Notes: generated from the sequence alone by a model not told the origin. Shown: positions 6,471 through 17,306, numbered from the stretch's first letter. The stretch: DNA of 39,486 nt from an uncultured Porphyromonadaceae bacterium (GCA_947175605.1 CAMWNH010000012.1:1-39486); one strand, 5' to 3'. Program-made: numbers and translations.

Positions 6471-8687
6471 ATGAATACTGAAAGTCTGATTACCGACCTT
6501 GCCTTTATCCTGCTGTTAGGAGCTGTGGTGACGGTGCTGTTCAAATGGATTAAGCAGCCTGTTGTGCTGGGCTACATTGTGGCCGGCTTCCTCGCGAGTC
6601 CGCACTTCGAATATCTTCCGTCGGTGACCACGGAAGAAAACATTGACTTCTGGGCAGAAATAGGTATTGTTGTCCTGCTGTTCGCTCTTGGACTTGAATT
6701 CAGTTTCAAGAAGCTTCTGAACTCAGGCGGTTCGGCCGTCGTTACGGCATTGATCGTTGTCACAGGCATGATGGGTGCGGGCTTTTCGATAGGTCACGTC
6801 CTGCATTTCAATACTATCAACAGCCTGTTCTTAGGAGGTATGCTGTCGATGAGCTCTACGACCATTATCATCAAAGCCTTTACGGATCTCGGACTGCGAC
6901 AAAAGAAATTCGCGTCGCTCGTTCTTGCGGTGCTTATCGTGGAGGATCTTTTTGCCGTGGTGATGATGGTGCTCCTGTCTTCGATAGCCATCAATAACAG
7001 CGTTGAAGGCTCGGAACTGCTGCTGAGCATAGGCAAACTCGTATTCTTCCTTCTGATATGGTTCGCTGTCGGTGTTTATCTCCTTCCCTCGATGCTGAAC
7101 CGTATCCGCCGCTTCCTCAATTCCGAGACCCTGCTTGTAGTGTCGATGGGTCTGTGTCTCGGCATGGCCGTATTCTCGGTTTACTGCGGCTTCTCTATGG
7201 CTCTTGGCGCATTCGTCATGGGTTCGATTCTTGCCGGCACAAGCTATGCTGAACGCATCGAACACGTGGTGACCCCGATCAAAGACCTTTTCGGTTCGGT
7301 ATTTTTTATTTCCGTTGGCATGATGGTACGGCCGGACATTCTCGCGGGTTACTGGTTGCCGATACTCATTCTCTCGCTGGTTGTAATCGTTGGTATGATA
7401 ATTTTCGGCACAGCCGGCATGCTTGTTACGGGCCAGACGCTGAAGGTGGCAATCGAAAGCGGCTTCTCGCTTACACAGATAGGCGAATTTGCCTTCATCA
7501 TCGCATCCTTGGGCATGAGTCTCGGTGTGCTCGAGCCCACTCTCTATCCGATAGTCGTAGCCGTATCCGTAATAACCACATTCACCACACCATTCTTCAT
7601 CAAGGCATCCGTGCCTTTCTACAACTTTGTGGAAAGACACCTTCCACAGCGTCTGCACTTCCTGATCGAGCGCTACCACAAGGATGTGGAGAAGAATGAG
7701 GCGGCAGGTGCATCATGGAAACCGGTTCTGAAACGCTATCTATGGCGTACGGCACTGTATTCCGTGGTGCTCACCGGCATCATACTCCTAAGCAACCAAT
7801 ATCTGCTGCCGTATATGCGGGGACTCGTGGGCGAATATGGCAATCTTGCCTGCGCCATCATCACACTGGCGGCCATGTCGCCCTTTATCATGGCTCTGAT
7901 GCAGCCTCTGAGTGCATCCTCCGAAGAAAACGGAGTGGCGGAGGCTCGCGCGTCCATCAATGCGCTTCCGCGTACGGTGATGAATATCTTCCGGTTTCTG
8001 ATCGCGCTATTCTTCGTGATAAGCGTCGTTTCGGAGGTGTATTCCAAGCGTGTGGGAGTGCTTGTTGCCGCTGTTGTAGTGATTCTTGTCGCCTTCTTCT
8101 TCTCGCGACGGCTGCGCAAGAGTATGGCTCGTATCGAGACGCGCTTCATAGACAACCTCAACGAGCGCGAACTTAGGCGCTCGGGCAAGAACAACTCCGT
8201 GGTCGGCGACCTGCATCTGGCCTACATTACCGTAGGCACCGGTTGTGACTTTGCCGGAGAGCGTCTTGCGAATTCCAATCTCCGCCATCGCTACGGGGTG
8301 AATATCGTGAGCATTCAACGCGGATCATGCACTATCCCCATCCCGGGAGGTCAGGAACGACTGTTCCCTGGCGATACAGTCGGTGTAATCGGAACGGAAG
8401 AACAGATTGCAAAAATCCTTCCCGACCTCGAAAAGGAGCTTAGCGGCAATGCAGTTAGCAGTGGCTCGCAAAACAATGCCCAGCTTACAAGCATACTGCT
8501 GACCGAGCACTCACCTCTGGCCGGAAAGACTCCCAGGAACTCCAATCTGCGCGACAGCTACGACGCGCTTGTCGTGGCTGTGGACCGCGGGGAAGAACAC
8601 ATCGACTCGCGGCCCGATCTCGTGTTCGAGCCCGGGGATCTGGTGTGGCTTGTGGGCGATCCCAAGAAATTGACTAATCTGAAATAA
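6471..8687 (+). CDS. CPA2-type cation:proton antiporter with two TrkA-C domains
   Basis: 738 residues. Residues 1-390 form a Kef/CPA2 exchanger domain of 10-12 helices, including GYIVAGFLASP, the ALGLEFSFKKL segment and SMSSTTIIIKAFTDLG. Four further helices lie at about 425-545 (not part of the basic exchanger). Two TrkA-C/RCK-C regulatory domains close the protein (about 583-650 and 671-738), each with the pattern of a small-residue strand and then PxPGxxxLxxGDxVxVIG-like loops. The protein should exchange K+ or Na+ for protons across the inner membrane, gated by a ligand on the cytoplasmic RCK-C domains. No RCK-N nucleotide-binding domain is seen. It stands 42 bases after the MgtC-like gene with no promoter motif between, so read-through is possible. 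Confidence 0.88.
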   Translation: MNTESLITDLAFILLLGAVVTVLFKWIKQPVVLGYIVAGFLASPHFEYLPSVTTEENIDFWAEIGIVVLLFALGLEFSFKKLLNSGGSAVVTALIVVTGMMGAGFSIGHVLHFNTINSLFLGGMLSMSSTTIIIKAFTDLGLRQKKFASLVLAVLIVEDLFAVVMMVLLSSIAINNSVEGSELLLSIGKLVFFLLIWFAVGVYLLPSMLNRIRRFLNSETLLVVSMGLCLGMAVFSVYCGFSMALGAFVMGSILAGTSYAERIEHVVTPIKDLFGSVFFISVGMMVRPDILAGYWLPILILSLVVIVGMIIFGTAGMLVTGQTLKVAIESGFSLTQIGEFAFIIASLGMSLGVLEPTLYPIVVAVSVITTFTTPFFIKASVPFYNFVERHLPQRLHFLIERYHKDVEKNEAAGASWKPVLKRYLWRTALYSVVLTGIILLSNQYLLPYMRGLVGEYGNLACAIITLAAMSPFIMALMQPLSASSEENGVAEARASINALPRTVMNIFRFLIALFFVISVVSEVYSKRVGVLVAAVVVILVAFFFSRRLRKSMARIETRFIDNLNERELRRSGKNNSVVGDLHLAYITVGTGCDFAGERLANSNLRHRYGVNIVSIQRGSCTIPIPGGQERLFPGDTVGVIGTEEQIAKILPDLEKELSGNAVSSGSQNNAQLTSILLTEHSPLAGKTPRNSNLRDSYDALVVAVDRGEEHIDSRPDLVFEPGDLVWLVGDPKKLTNLK

Positions 8688-8711
8688 GAAACACAATTAT
8701 ACATACATATC

Positions 8712-9878
8712 ATGGACGATCAGCGCTATAACCTCCGAGGCGTTTCGGCATCAAAGGAAGATGTGCACAACGCTATAAAGAACATCGACAAGGGTCTCTA
8801 TCCCGGGGCATTCTGCAAAATAGTGGCGGACTATCTTGGCGGGGATTCCGAGTGGTGCAACATAATGCACGCCGACGGAGCGGGCACCAAGAGTTCTCTT
8901 GCCTACATCTACTGGCGCGAGACCGGAGATCTAAGTGTATGGAAGGGCATCGCCCAGGATGCACTGATAATGAATATCGACGATCTGCTGTGCGTGGGTG
9001 CGACGGACAATATACTTCTTTCATCGACTATAGGACGCAACAAGCGCCTCGTGCCCGGCGAAGTAATCGCCGCAATCATCAACGGCACGGAGGAACTTCT
9101 CGAAGAGTTGCGTGCACAAGGTGTCGGGATTTACTCGACAGGCGGCGAAACCGCAGATGTCGGTGACTTGGTGCGTACGATAATCGTAGATTCGACCGTA
9201 GCCTGCCGCATGCGTCGCAAGGATGTTGTTGATAACGCCCGCATACATGCAGGCGACGTAATCATAGGTCTCGCAAGCTACGGCCAGGCAAGCTATGAGC
9301 ACGAATACAACGGCGGTATGGGCTCCAATGGTCTGACGTCCGCACGACACGATGTGTTCGAACACTCTCTTGCCGAAAAATATCCGGAAAGCTATGACAA
9401 CGGCCTGCCCGTGGAGCTCGTATACAGCGGACATTGCGGCCTGACGGACAAAGTGGAAGGGGCGCCCGTATGTGCCGGAAAACTCGTGCTGTCCCCAACC
9501 CGCACCTATGCTCCTGTCATCAAGGCTATTCTCAGCGACATGCGAGGCGCTATCGACGGCATGGTGCACTGCTCGGGCGGCGCGCAGACCAAGATAATGA
9601 ACTTTGTACATGGAGCACACGTTATAAAGGATAATCTCTTTGCAGTGCCGCCGCTGTTCAAACTCATTCAAGAGCAGAGCGGAACGGACTGGAAGGAGAT
9701 GTACAAGGTGTTCAACATGGGCCACCGCATGGAAATCTACGTTGAACCCCGCTACGCCGACCGCATAATAGAAATTGCGGAATGCTACGGCATCCCGGCG
9801 CAGGTAGTGGGTCGCGTTGAGGCAGCCGAAATCAACCGGCTGACCATTACCGGCGCTCACGGCACCTTTGAATATTGA
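8712..9878 (+). CDS. purM: Phosphoribosylformylglycinamidine cyclo-ligase (AIR synthase)
   Basis: 388 residues, the longer PurM form seen in Bacteroidota (classic bacterial PurM is about 345). It converts FGAM and ATP to AIR, step five of purine synthesis. Conserved PurM segments are visible: HADGAGTKSSLAY (near residue 55), the metal/ATP segment IAQDALIMNIDDLLCVGA, STGGETADVGDLVRT, GLASYGQASYEHEYNGGMGS, and the late MGHRMEIYVEP. Starts at the ATG at 8712 after an A/T-rich leader. guaB, also purine metabolism, lies 2.1 kb downstream on the other strand. The next gene starts 15 bases after the stop. Confidence 0.93.
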   Translation: MDDQRYNLRGVSASKEDVHNAIKNIDKGLYPGAFCKIVADYLGGDSEWCNIMHADGAGTKSSLAYIYWRETGDLSVWKGIAQDALIMNIDDLLCVGATDNILLSSTIGRNKRLVPGEVIAAIINGTEELLEELRAQGVGIYSTGGETADVGDLVRTIIVDSTVACRMRRKDVVDNARIHAGDVIIGLASYGQASYEHEYNGGMGSNGLTSARHDVFEHSLAEKYPESYDNGLPVELVYSGHCGLTDKVEGAPVCAGKLVLSPTRTYAPVIKAILSDMRGAIDGMVHCSGGAQTKIMNFVHGAHVIKDNLFAVPPLFKLIQEQSGTDWKEMYKVFNMGHRMEIYVEPRYADRIIEIAECYGIPAQVVGRVEAAEINRLTITGAHGTFEY

Positions 9879-9893
9879 CCTAACGCGACAGAC

Positions 9894-11291
9894 ATGAAAT
9901 CCAAGCCCTCGATCTTCTCCAAAGCGTTTCTCGCGGCAATGGCTGCGGGTGCAATGCTTCTTTCCACACAGTGCACGGGAAACACCCAATCCGCAGGAGG
10001 AGGCACGGAGGGCACACTGCCCGATACATTGCGCGTTGCCACGCTTTATGGCCCGACAAGCTACTTTATATACCGCGACGAGCCTATGGGCTACGATTAC
10101 ACGCTGGTGGATTCGCTGGCCCGACAGAAAGGTATGGTGCTTGACCTGAAAGTTGTTCCAAGCCTTACCCGGGCCGTGGAAATGCTTGATTCGGGCAAAA
10201 TCGACCTGATAGCATATGAGGTGCCTGTGACGGCCCATTATCAGAACTACGCTATTCCATGTGGTCCAGAGACGACGACAGAGCAAGTGCTTGTGCAGCC
10301 TAAAATCCGCGGCGAGGCTCCGATCACGGACGTGACTCAACTTGTCGGGAAGGACGTGTATGTGGAAAGCGATTCCCGATTCCTCCGCCGTATGCAGAAT
10401 CTCGACACGGAACTTGGTGGAGGCATACGCATCCATGAGGTGAACGCCGACTCGATAATCACCGAGGACCTCATAGGCATGGTGAGCAACGGGGAGCTTC
10501 CGCTCACGATAGTAGACAGCGACATCGCACGACTGAACGCCACTTTCTATCCTGATCTGGATGTGAGTGTACCCGTAAGCTTCCCGCAGCGTTCGGCGTG
10601 GGCTGTTTCGCCCAAGAACCAATGGCTTGCAGACAGCATAGATGCATGGTTTGCACAGGCCGGTCCACAGGAAATCAACGACGAGTTGCTGAAGCGCTAC
10701 TACGAGCAGACAAAGTTTGTTCCCAGCGTGCGTTTTGACTTTTCGAAAGGCTACATATCCAAGTACGACAACCTTTTCAAGCAATACGCTCCTACCGTGG
10801 GCTGGGACTGGCGACTTATGGCAGCGCAGGCATATGTGGAGAGTAAGTTCAATGCAAATGCGCGGTCGTGGGTCGGTGCTCGCGGACTGATGCAGGTCAT
10901 GCCTTCGACAGCCAGGGGTTATCGCACGAATCCCAAGAGCCTGAACAATCCTGAAACGAGCGTGAAAGTAGCTTCGGCGCTGATAAACGACCTTGACAGC
11001 TATCTGAAGCCATACGTCCCATCGGATGGCGAAAGGCTCAAGTTTGTAATTGCGGCATACAACGTAGGCATAGCCCACATTTATGATGCCATATCCCTGG
11101 CCAAGAAAAACGGTCTCGATCCCGAGAAATGGGACGGCAATGTGGAGAAGGCGCTAATGATGAAAATGAATCCCAAGGTCTACCGATCGGATGATGTTCG
11201 CTACGGGTATTGCCGGGCGACTGAGACCGTGGCCTACGTGAAACAGATCACGAACTTCTATGATCAGGCCCGACGTGAAATCCCCGCCTGA
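9894..11291 (+). CDS. mltF: MltF-like membrane-bound lytic transglycosylase (lipoprotein)
   Basis: 465 residues. The signal peptide ends in a lipobox (LLSTQC, Cys 27). Residues about 45-265 form a periplasmic binding-protein-3 type domain, as in MltF, where it regulates activity. Residues about 290-450 are the SLT goose-lysozyme-like domain with DWRLMAAQAYVESKFN; the catalytic Glu is E316, and ARGLMQVMPSTARGY follows. It cleaves the MurNAc-GlcNAc bond to give 1,6-anhydro ends, probably from the outer membrane. It follows purM by 15 bases and precedes the DUF3332 lipoprotein by 57. The catalytic residues look intact. Confidence 0.9.
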   Translation: MKSKPSIFSKAFLAAMAAGAMLLSTQCTGNTQSAGGGTEGTLPDTLRVATLYGPTSYFIYRDEPMGYDYTLVDSLARQKGMVLDLKVVPSLTRAVEMLDSGKIDLIAYEVPVTAHYQNYAIPCGPETTTEQVLVQPKIRGEAPITDVTQLVGKDVYVESDSRFLRRMQNLDTELGGGIRIHEVNADSIITEDLIGMVSNGELPLTIVDSDIARLNATFYPDLDVSVPVSFPQRSAWAVSPKNQWLADSIDAWFAQAGPQEINDELLKRYYEQTKFVPSVRFDFSKGYISKYDNLFKQYAPTVGWDWRLMAAQAYVESKFNANARSWVGARGLMQVMPSTARGYRTNPKSLNNPETSVKVASALINDLDSYLKPYVPSDGERLKFVIAAYNVGIAHIYDAISLAKKNGLDPEKWDGNVEKALMMKMNPKVYRSDDVRYGYCRATETVAYVKQITNFYDQARREIPA

Positions 11292-11348
11292 TAGAAAAAG
11301 CTAATCCATACTGTAACAATACATTATTCACTAATCAATCCAACACCA

Positions 11349-11903
11349 ATGAGAAAAACCAAGCTCACCGTAGGACTTGTGTGCCTGCTCTGCGGCGCGA
11401 TGCTTTCCAGCTCGTGCATTGGTTCATTTGCCCTTTCGAACCGTCTGCTGACATGGAACCAGAACATCAGCAATAAATTTCTGAACGAACTCGTGTTCTT
11501 CGCGTTCTGGGTTCTTCCCGTTTATGAAGTGTGCGGTCTGGCAGATGTGCTGGTTCTGAACAGTATCGAATTCTGGAGCGGCTCCAACCCCATTGCTTCC
11601 GGTCAGAAGGTGCTTGAAGGCTCCAATGGCGAGCGCTATCTCGTGAAGTGGGACGGCGAAGGCTATACCATCAAGGGCGAGACAGACGGCTCCATCGTGC
11701 GCCTTGACTTCAACGAAGAAGAACAGAGCTGGAACTACGACATCAACAACGGCGCAGCCCGCGGTGTGCTCTTCACATTTGTAGACGACACGCACGTGAG
11801 CCTTCCCGTGGATGGCGGTCGCGAATGGCGCACTGTAGAAGTTTCGCAGGCCGGCCTTATGGCATATCAGCAGCTCGCCGGCGCAACCTTCGCCGCCCGC
11901 TGA
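11349..11903 (+). CDS. DUF3332 family lipoprotein
   Basis: 184 residues. The lipoprotein signal has lipobox LSSSC (Cys 23). The following GSFALSNRLLTWNQNISNKF, then a hydrophobic stretch (NELVFFAFWVLPVYEVCGLADVLVLNSIEFW), are the signature of DUF3332 proteins, which have no known function and may insert one or two helices in a membrane after the lipid anchor. The C-terminal half is a beta-rich soluble region with GSNGERYLVKWDGEGY and many Asp/Glu. It is convergent with guaB and shares its terminator. Function unknown. Confidence 0.85.
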   Translation: MRKTKLTVGLVCLLCGAMLSSSCIGSFALSNRLLTWNQNISNKFLNELVFFAFWVLPVYEVCGLADVLVLNSIEFWSGSNPIASGQKVLEGSNGERYLVKWDGEGYTIKGETDGSIVRLDFNEEEQSWNYDINNGAARGVLFTFVDDTHVSLPVDGGREWRTVEVSQAGLMAYQQLAGATFAAR

Positions 11904-11925
11904 TTCCGGACATCTACAAGAATGA

Positions 11926-11966
11926 AAAATAAAATCGGTCGGAAAATTTCCGACCGATTTTATTTT
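11926..11966. terminator. Bidirectional terminator shared by the DUF3332 gene and guaB
   Basis: Perfect 20-base inverted repeat around one central base, with GC-rich core CGGTCGGAAA/TTTCCGACCG flanked by an A-run on the left and a T-run on the right. It works symmetrically for the plus-strand gene ending at 11903 and the minus-strand guaB ending at 11984. Confidence 0.95.
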
Positions 11967-11983
11967 GTATGTTATATTGACTA

Positions 11984-13477
<1,494 letters not shown>

Positions 13478-13487
13478 TTATTGCGTA

Positions 13488-13518
13488 CAAAATTACTCAT
13501 TTTCCCGGAAAGACACAA
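13488..13518 (-). promoter_or_regulatory. guaB promoter (TTG-N20-TAATTTTG)
   Basis: Read on the minus strand, TTG (13516-13518) is followed after 20 bases by TAATTTTG (13488-13495), a full match to the Bacteroidota -33/-7 arrangement, 28 bases before the guaB start. It abuts the promoter of the divergent methyltransferase gene. Confidence 0.8.
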
Positions 13519-13527
13519 TTTTTTTTG

Positions 13528-13535
13528 TATTTTTG
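13528..13535 (+). promoter_or_regulatory. -7 element (TATTTTTG) of the R-M operon
   Basis: TATTTTTG lies 33 bases before the methyltransferase ATG at 13568. Its expected -33 box falls near 13500-13508, between the guaB -7 and -33 elements, and only a weak T-run (13500-13503) is seen there. Confidence 0.6.
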
Positions 13536-13567
13536 TGGATGAAAATCAAAGCACGGACCACAGAAAA

Positions 13568-14395
13568 ATGAAACGGCGCAATATCGACTATTTTACCAAC
13601 CGGGTTTTTGAGGATGATTGTCTGAATCTTATGCCACAGATTCCGAGCAAATCCGTCGATATGATTCTGTGTGATCTTCCGTATGGCACGACGCAGAACA
13701 AATGGGACTCCGTGATTGACCTGGACGCACTATGGGCGGAATACAAGCGTATCATCAAGGACAACGGTGTGATTGTGCTCACATCGCAGGGAATCTTTAC
13801 GGCCAAGCTGATTCTGAGCAACGAGAAGTGGTTCAAATACAAATTCGTGTGGATCAAATCCAAGTCTACAAATTTCCTGAACGCCAAAAAGCAACCTCTG
13901 CGAAAACACGAGGACGTATGCGTGTTCTACAAGAAGCAGCCGGTGTATAATCCTCAGATGATACAGGGCGAGAGCTACGACAAGGGCGTACGGAAAAATC
14001 AGCTTACGGGAAGCTACGGCGATTTCCAGGCTATCCGCGTCAAGAGCGACGGCCTGAGATACCCTAACGATGTCGTATTCTTGGAGGAACAGCCCTTGGA
14101 AGACTTTCTATATATAAAGACTGCCGAGTCAGAGGGCCCCGTATATCATCCTACACAGAAGCCCGTGGAGCTTGGCCGCTACTTGATCCGCACTTACACC
14201 AACCCGGGCGATATCGTGATGGACAACGCATGCGGAAGCGGCAGCTTTCTGGTTGCCGCTGCGCTTGAAGGACGCCGTTATATAGGCATAGAAAAAAATA
14301 AGGACGCTTTACTGCATAAAGTTGAAGAGACAGACTACATAAAGGTTTGCCGCGAGCGTCTTGCAAAATGCAGGGAAGAGGAGAATCATGGCTGA
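13568..14395 (+). CDS. Site-specific DNA methyltransferase (N6-adenine, beta class)
   Basis: 275 residues. Catalytic motif IV is DLPYGTTQNKWD (DLPY at 36-39), a known variant of DPPY. The S-adenosylmethionine motif I, DNACGSGSFL, comes later (219-228) just after HPTQKP (194-199), so the order IV-then-I marks a beta-class amino-methyltransferase. The DLPYG form suggests N6-adenine rather than N4-cytosine, though this cannot be settled here. A GTG at 13472 in the same frame would start inside the guaB promoter region, so I prefer ATG 13568, which follows a -7 element. It overlaps the next gene by 8 bases. It should protect host DNA at the site cut by the downstream enzyme. The recognition sequence is not readable. 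Confidence 0.9.
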   Translation: MKRRNIDYFTNRVFEDDCLNLMPQIPSKSVDMILCDLPYGTTQNKWDSVIDLDALWAEYKRIIKDNGVIVLTSQGIFTAKLILSNEKWFKYKFVWIKSKSTNFLNAKKQPLRKHEDVCVFYKKQPVYNPQMIQGESYDKGVRKNQLTGSYGDFQAIRVKSDGLRYPNDVVFLEEQPLEDFLYIKTAESEGPVYHPTQKPVELGRYLIRTYTNPGDIVMDNACGSGSFLVAAALEGRRYIGIEKNKDALLHKVEETDYIKVCRERLAKCREEENHG

Positions 14396-17306
14396 AATCA
14401 AATGGAACGAGAGAGCATGGGCGGGCCAAATCATCGGTTGGATAAAATCAGCTATTGAAAACCGTACCACCGTCTTTCAGGACGCCACCAACGACAGCAG
14501 CCTGAAGGCGGAGACGGGACGCACGAAGTTTCCGGACATCCTGCTGTTCACGGACAAGATATCCGGTATCGTCTTCAACGGCTGGGAACTGAAATTTCCG
14601 GATACGCCGGTGGACGATCGCGAGATGCTGGAAAACGCACTCGAAAAAGCCCGCAGGCTTCAATCCGATTCGTTTGTGACATGGAACGGCATGGAAGCCG
14701 TAATATGGGGTGTGGATAAGGACCATTACAGCATCGACACGCTGACGTGCATCAAGCAGTATTCTAAAATCGAGGGCATCAACTGCCGAGAGGATATGGC
14801 TGATCGCGTATGCTACCTGAAACATGAAGCACGACTCAAGTTACAGCTTAAGGAAATACTGCATGACCTCGAACAGCTCATGCACGACGGACACCTGCGG
14901 CCGGCATTGAATATTTCGGGGAATGTTATAGACTGCGTGCGGAAAGTTGCTCAAATCATCATCCCCCAGTTTAGAGAGGCTATCATCGATGCCAAATCCG
15001 ATAATGCGGATTTCAAGGAGGCATACAACGAGTGGCGCACATATGAGAGCGCAACTCTGAAGATTCTTGAGAAATCATCACGCAAAGCGGAAAAAGTGGA
15101 TGCGGATGAGGTACTGGCCAAGTTTGCCTTCTATAACCTCACCGGCAAAATACTCTTCTATCTCACCCTTTGCGAAAATTACAGCGGGGAATTGGAGAAA
15201 CCTGTATGCACAGGCCCTGACGTGAAGGCATGCCTGAACGCATATTTCGACAGGGCTAAAGCCATAGACTTTCAGGCGATATTCAAGCCCTACTTCACGG
15301 ACGAACTGGAATACTCGACAACCGTGAACGAAACGCTTGCGGAATTGCTTGCGCGTCTCATGGAATTTGACTTCCACATACTTCCTCCCCAAGTTACCGG
15401 CAATATCCTCGAGAACCTCGTTCCCAAAGACGAAAAGCAGAAGTTCGGGCAATACTTCACTCCTGAAATCCTCGCGGATCTCGTTGCCTACCCGGCCGTG
15501 CGGACACGTAGATCCATGTTAATGGATCCTACATCCGGCACGGGGACATTTCTCAATTCGTTCTATCGCATTCTCAAGTACGATAAACATCAGACAAGCC
15601 ACAGTGCAATTCTCGAGCAGATATGGGGCAACGACATCTCGCATTTCCCGGCTATTCTTTCCGTTATTAGCCTGTACAGGCAGGACGTGACGCAGACCGA
15701 TAATTTTCCGCGAGTGCTCCGCGACAACTTCTTCAATCTTTCGCCCGGCGATAAAGTCGCACTCCCCGACTCCCGTAACCATTCCGTAAAACGTGAGGTG
15801 GAGATTCCGATGTTCGACGGCATAGCCAGCAACTTTCCTTTCATCCAGCAGGAGGATATTCCCAACAACAAGCTCACGGATTTCTTTCGCGACAAGTTCC
15901 AGTGCGAGCAGAGGAGCTTCCTGCAGAACGACAAATTCTACATCAACGAGCGCTCGGATTACTTCACATATTGCATCTACCATTCCTTCCGCTTCCTGAA
16001 GGAAGGAGGGATATTGTCGTGCATAACTTCGAATGCATGGCTTGGGAAAGCGTATGGGCAGCAATTCAAGACATTCCTTCTCGATAACTTCCACATCAAA
16101 TACATCGTGCGCAGCAATGCGGAGCATTGGTTCAGCGATTCGGCAGTATCAACCGTATTCTTCGTATTGGAAAAGAAGTCAAGCGCGGAGGGAGGAGACC
16201 GGAGAACACGCTTCGTCACGCTGAACGGGAAGCTAAGCGACCTGTTCGGGCAATCGGACCCAACAGAGCACTTCAGTGAGATAGATGATTTCTACCGACA
16301 GATCGACCAATGCGACAATCCAAATAATGTAGACTGGCACAGGGACGCAACTTTCCCGGATCTTTACAAATCCAACGACGGGAACTACAATGTGTGTATA
16401 ATTCCGGAACAGCGCTTACGGGAAGCGATCGCGGCCAAGGAAAGCTGGATGTCCTTCTTCCTTTCGTCCCATATATTTGAGGATTTCGACAGGTCCATGA
16501 CCGTGTATCATCCGCACATCGCGTGTGTGATCAGAGGCGAGAAAACAAGTTGGAACCCAATGTTCATCATTCCTCGGAATGATATTGCAGTAAGCGGTAT
16601 CGACGAAAAATATCTGCGCCCATACCTGAAAAACATGCGTAAGATAGACCGAATTGCCTTTGACGGGACCATGAACCATCGGGTTTTGATCTGCGACAAA
16701 GACATCGAAGAGCTTGATGAAGGCACTGCGGCATGGATCAGGAAGTTCGAAAACGTTTGGAACAAGAATAAAACATTCACCATTCCACAGGCATGTGGGT
16801 ATCACCGTCCTTTCTGGTACTCCATCAATCCGAAAAAAGTAGACATTATCACGGCAGTCAATCCATACAAACGATTCTTTTTCTCATATTCGGATGAATC
16901 CTTCGCTATCGATCAGCGACTCATCGGATTGCAGGTTCAAGAAAGTTATGACAAAGAACTGATAGCGGCACTGCTGAATTCCGCCATCACATTCCTTTCG
17001 CTGGAACTTCGCGGCACTCCGAGAAACCTTGGCGTGCTGGATCTTAACGCTGACTATCTGAAACGTCTGCGTATCCTCAATCCCGATATTCTTAGCGAAA
17101 AGGGCAAACAAAACATTATCGCGGCATTCCGCGCCTTGAAGTATCGTGATGTGATGGAAATTCAGGATGAAGTGAGGCAGCCTGACCGACGTCTGTTCGA
17201 TACGGCCGTATTCCGAGCCTACGGATTCGACACGGGCATGCTTCCGATGATATACGATCTACTGACAAGCGCGGTGGATGATCGGGTGTCGATGTGCGAA
17301 AAATAA
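14388..17306 (+). CDS. Fused restriction endonuclease/N6-methylase (type IIG-like, Eco57I layout)
   Basis: 972 residues. The N-terminus carries a PD-(D/E)xK nuclease core: TKFPDILLF (D50) and WELKF (E67, K69). A helical linker follows (about 110-340), then an N6-methylase domain with KFGQYFTPEILADLV (motif X), motif I DPTSGTGTF (D380) and motif IV ASNFPF (N482), where the usual NPPF/NPPY has Phe in place of the first Pro. The C-terminal 400 residues should be the target recognition domain, with TSNAWLGKAYG, LNSAITFLSLELRGTPRNLGVLDL and similar stretches typical of methylase/specificity fusions. Start chosen at 14388 because AGAGGAG stands four bases before it. It overlaps the methyltransferase gene. 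It likely cuts unmodified foreign DNA near the recognition site. Confidence 0.88.
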   Translation: MAEIKWNERAWAGQIIGWIKSAIENRTTVFQDATNDSSLKAETGRTKFPDILLFTDKISGIVFNGWELKFPDTPVDDREMLENALEKARRLQSDSFVTWNGMEAVIWGVDKDHYSIDTLTCIKQYSKIEGINCREDMADRVCYLKHEARLKLQLKEILHDLEQLMHDGHLRPALNISGNVIDCVRKVAQIIIPQFREAIIDAKSDNADFKEAYNEWRTYESATLKILEKSSRKAEKVDADEVLAKFAFYNLTGKILFYLTLCENYSGELEKPVCTGPDVKACLNAYFDRAKAIDFQAIFKPYFTDELEYSTTVNETLAELLARLMEFDFHILPPQVTGNILENLVPKDEKQKFGQYFTPEILADLVAYPAVRTRRSMLMDPTSGTGTFLNSFYRILKYDKHQTSHSAILEQIWGNDISHFPAILSVISLYRQDVTQTDNFPRVLRDNFFNLSPGDKVALPDSRNHSVKREVEIPMFDGIASNFPFIQQEDIPNNKLTDFFRDKFQCEQRSFLQNDKFYINERSDYFTYCIYHSFRFLKEGGILSCITSNAWLGKAYGQQFKTFLLDNFHIKYIVRSNAEHWFSDSAVSTVFFVLEKKSSAEGGDRRTRFVTLNGKLSDLFGQSDPTEHFSEIDDFYRQIDQCDNPNNVDWHRDATFPDLYKSNDGNYNVCIIPEQRLREAIAAKESWMSFFLSSHIFEDFDRSMTVYHPHIACVIRGEKTSWNPMFIIPRNDIAVSGIDEKYLRPYLKNMRKIDRIAFDGTMNHRVLICDKDIEELDEGTAAWIRKFENVWNKNKTFTIPQACGYHRPFWYSINPKKVDIITAVNPYKRFFFSYSDESFAIDQRLIGLQVQESYDKELIAALLNSAITFLSLELRGTPRNLGVLDLNADYLKRLRILNPDILSEKGKQNIIAAFRALKYRDVMEIQDEVRQPDRRLFDTAVFRAYGFDTGMLPMIYDLLTSAVDDRVSMCEK

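Noticed and set aside
9021-11078. 685-codon open frame on the minus strand opposite purM and mltF
   Set aside because: It lies wholly antisense to two well-identified genes, its product is rich in His/Arg/Cys without recognisable motifs, and it arises from the codon bias of the sense genes.
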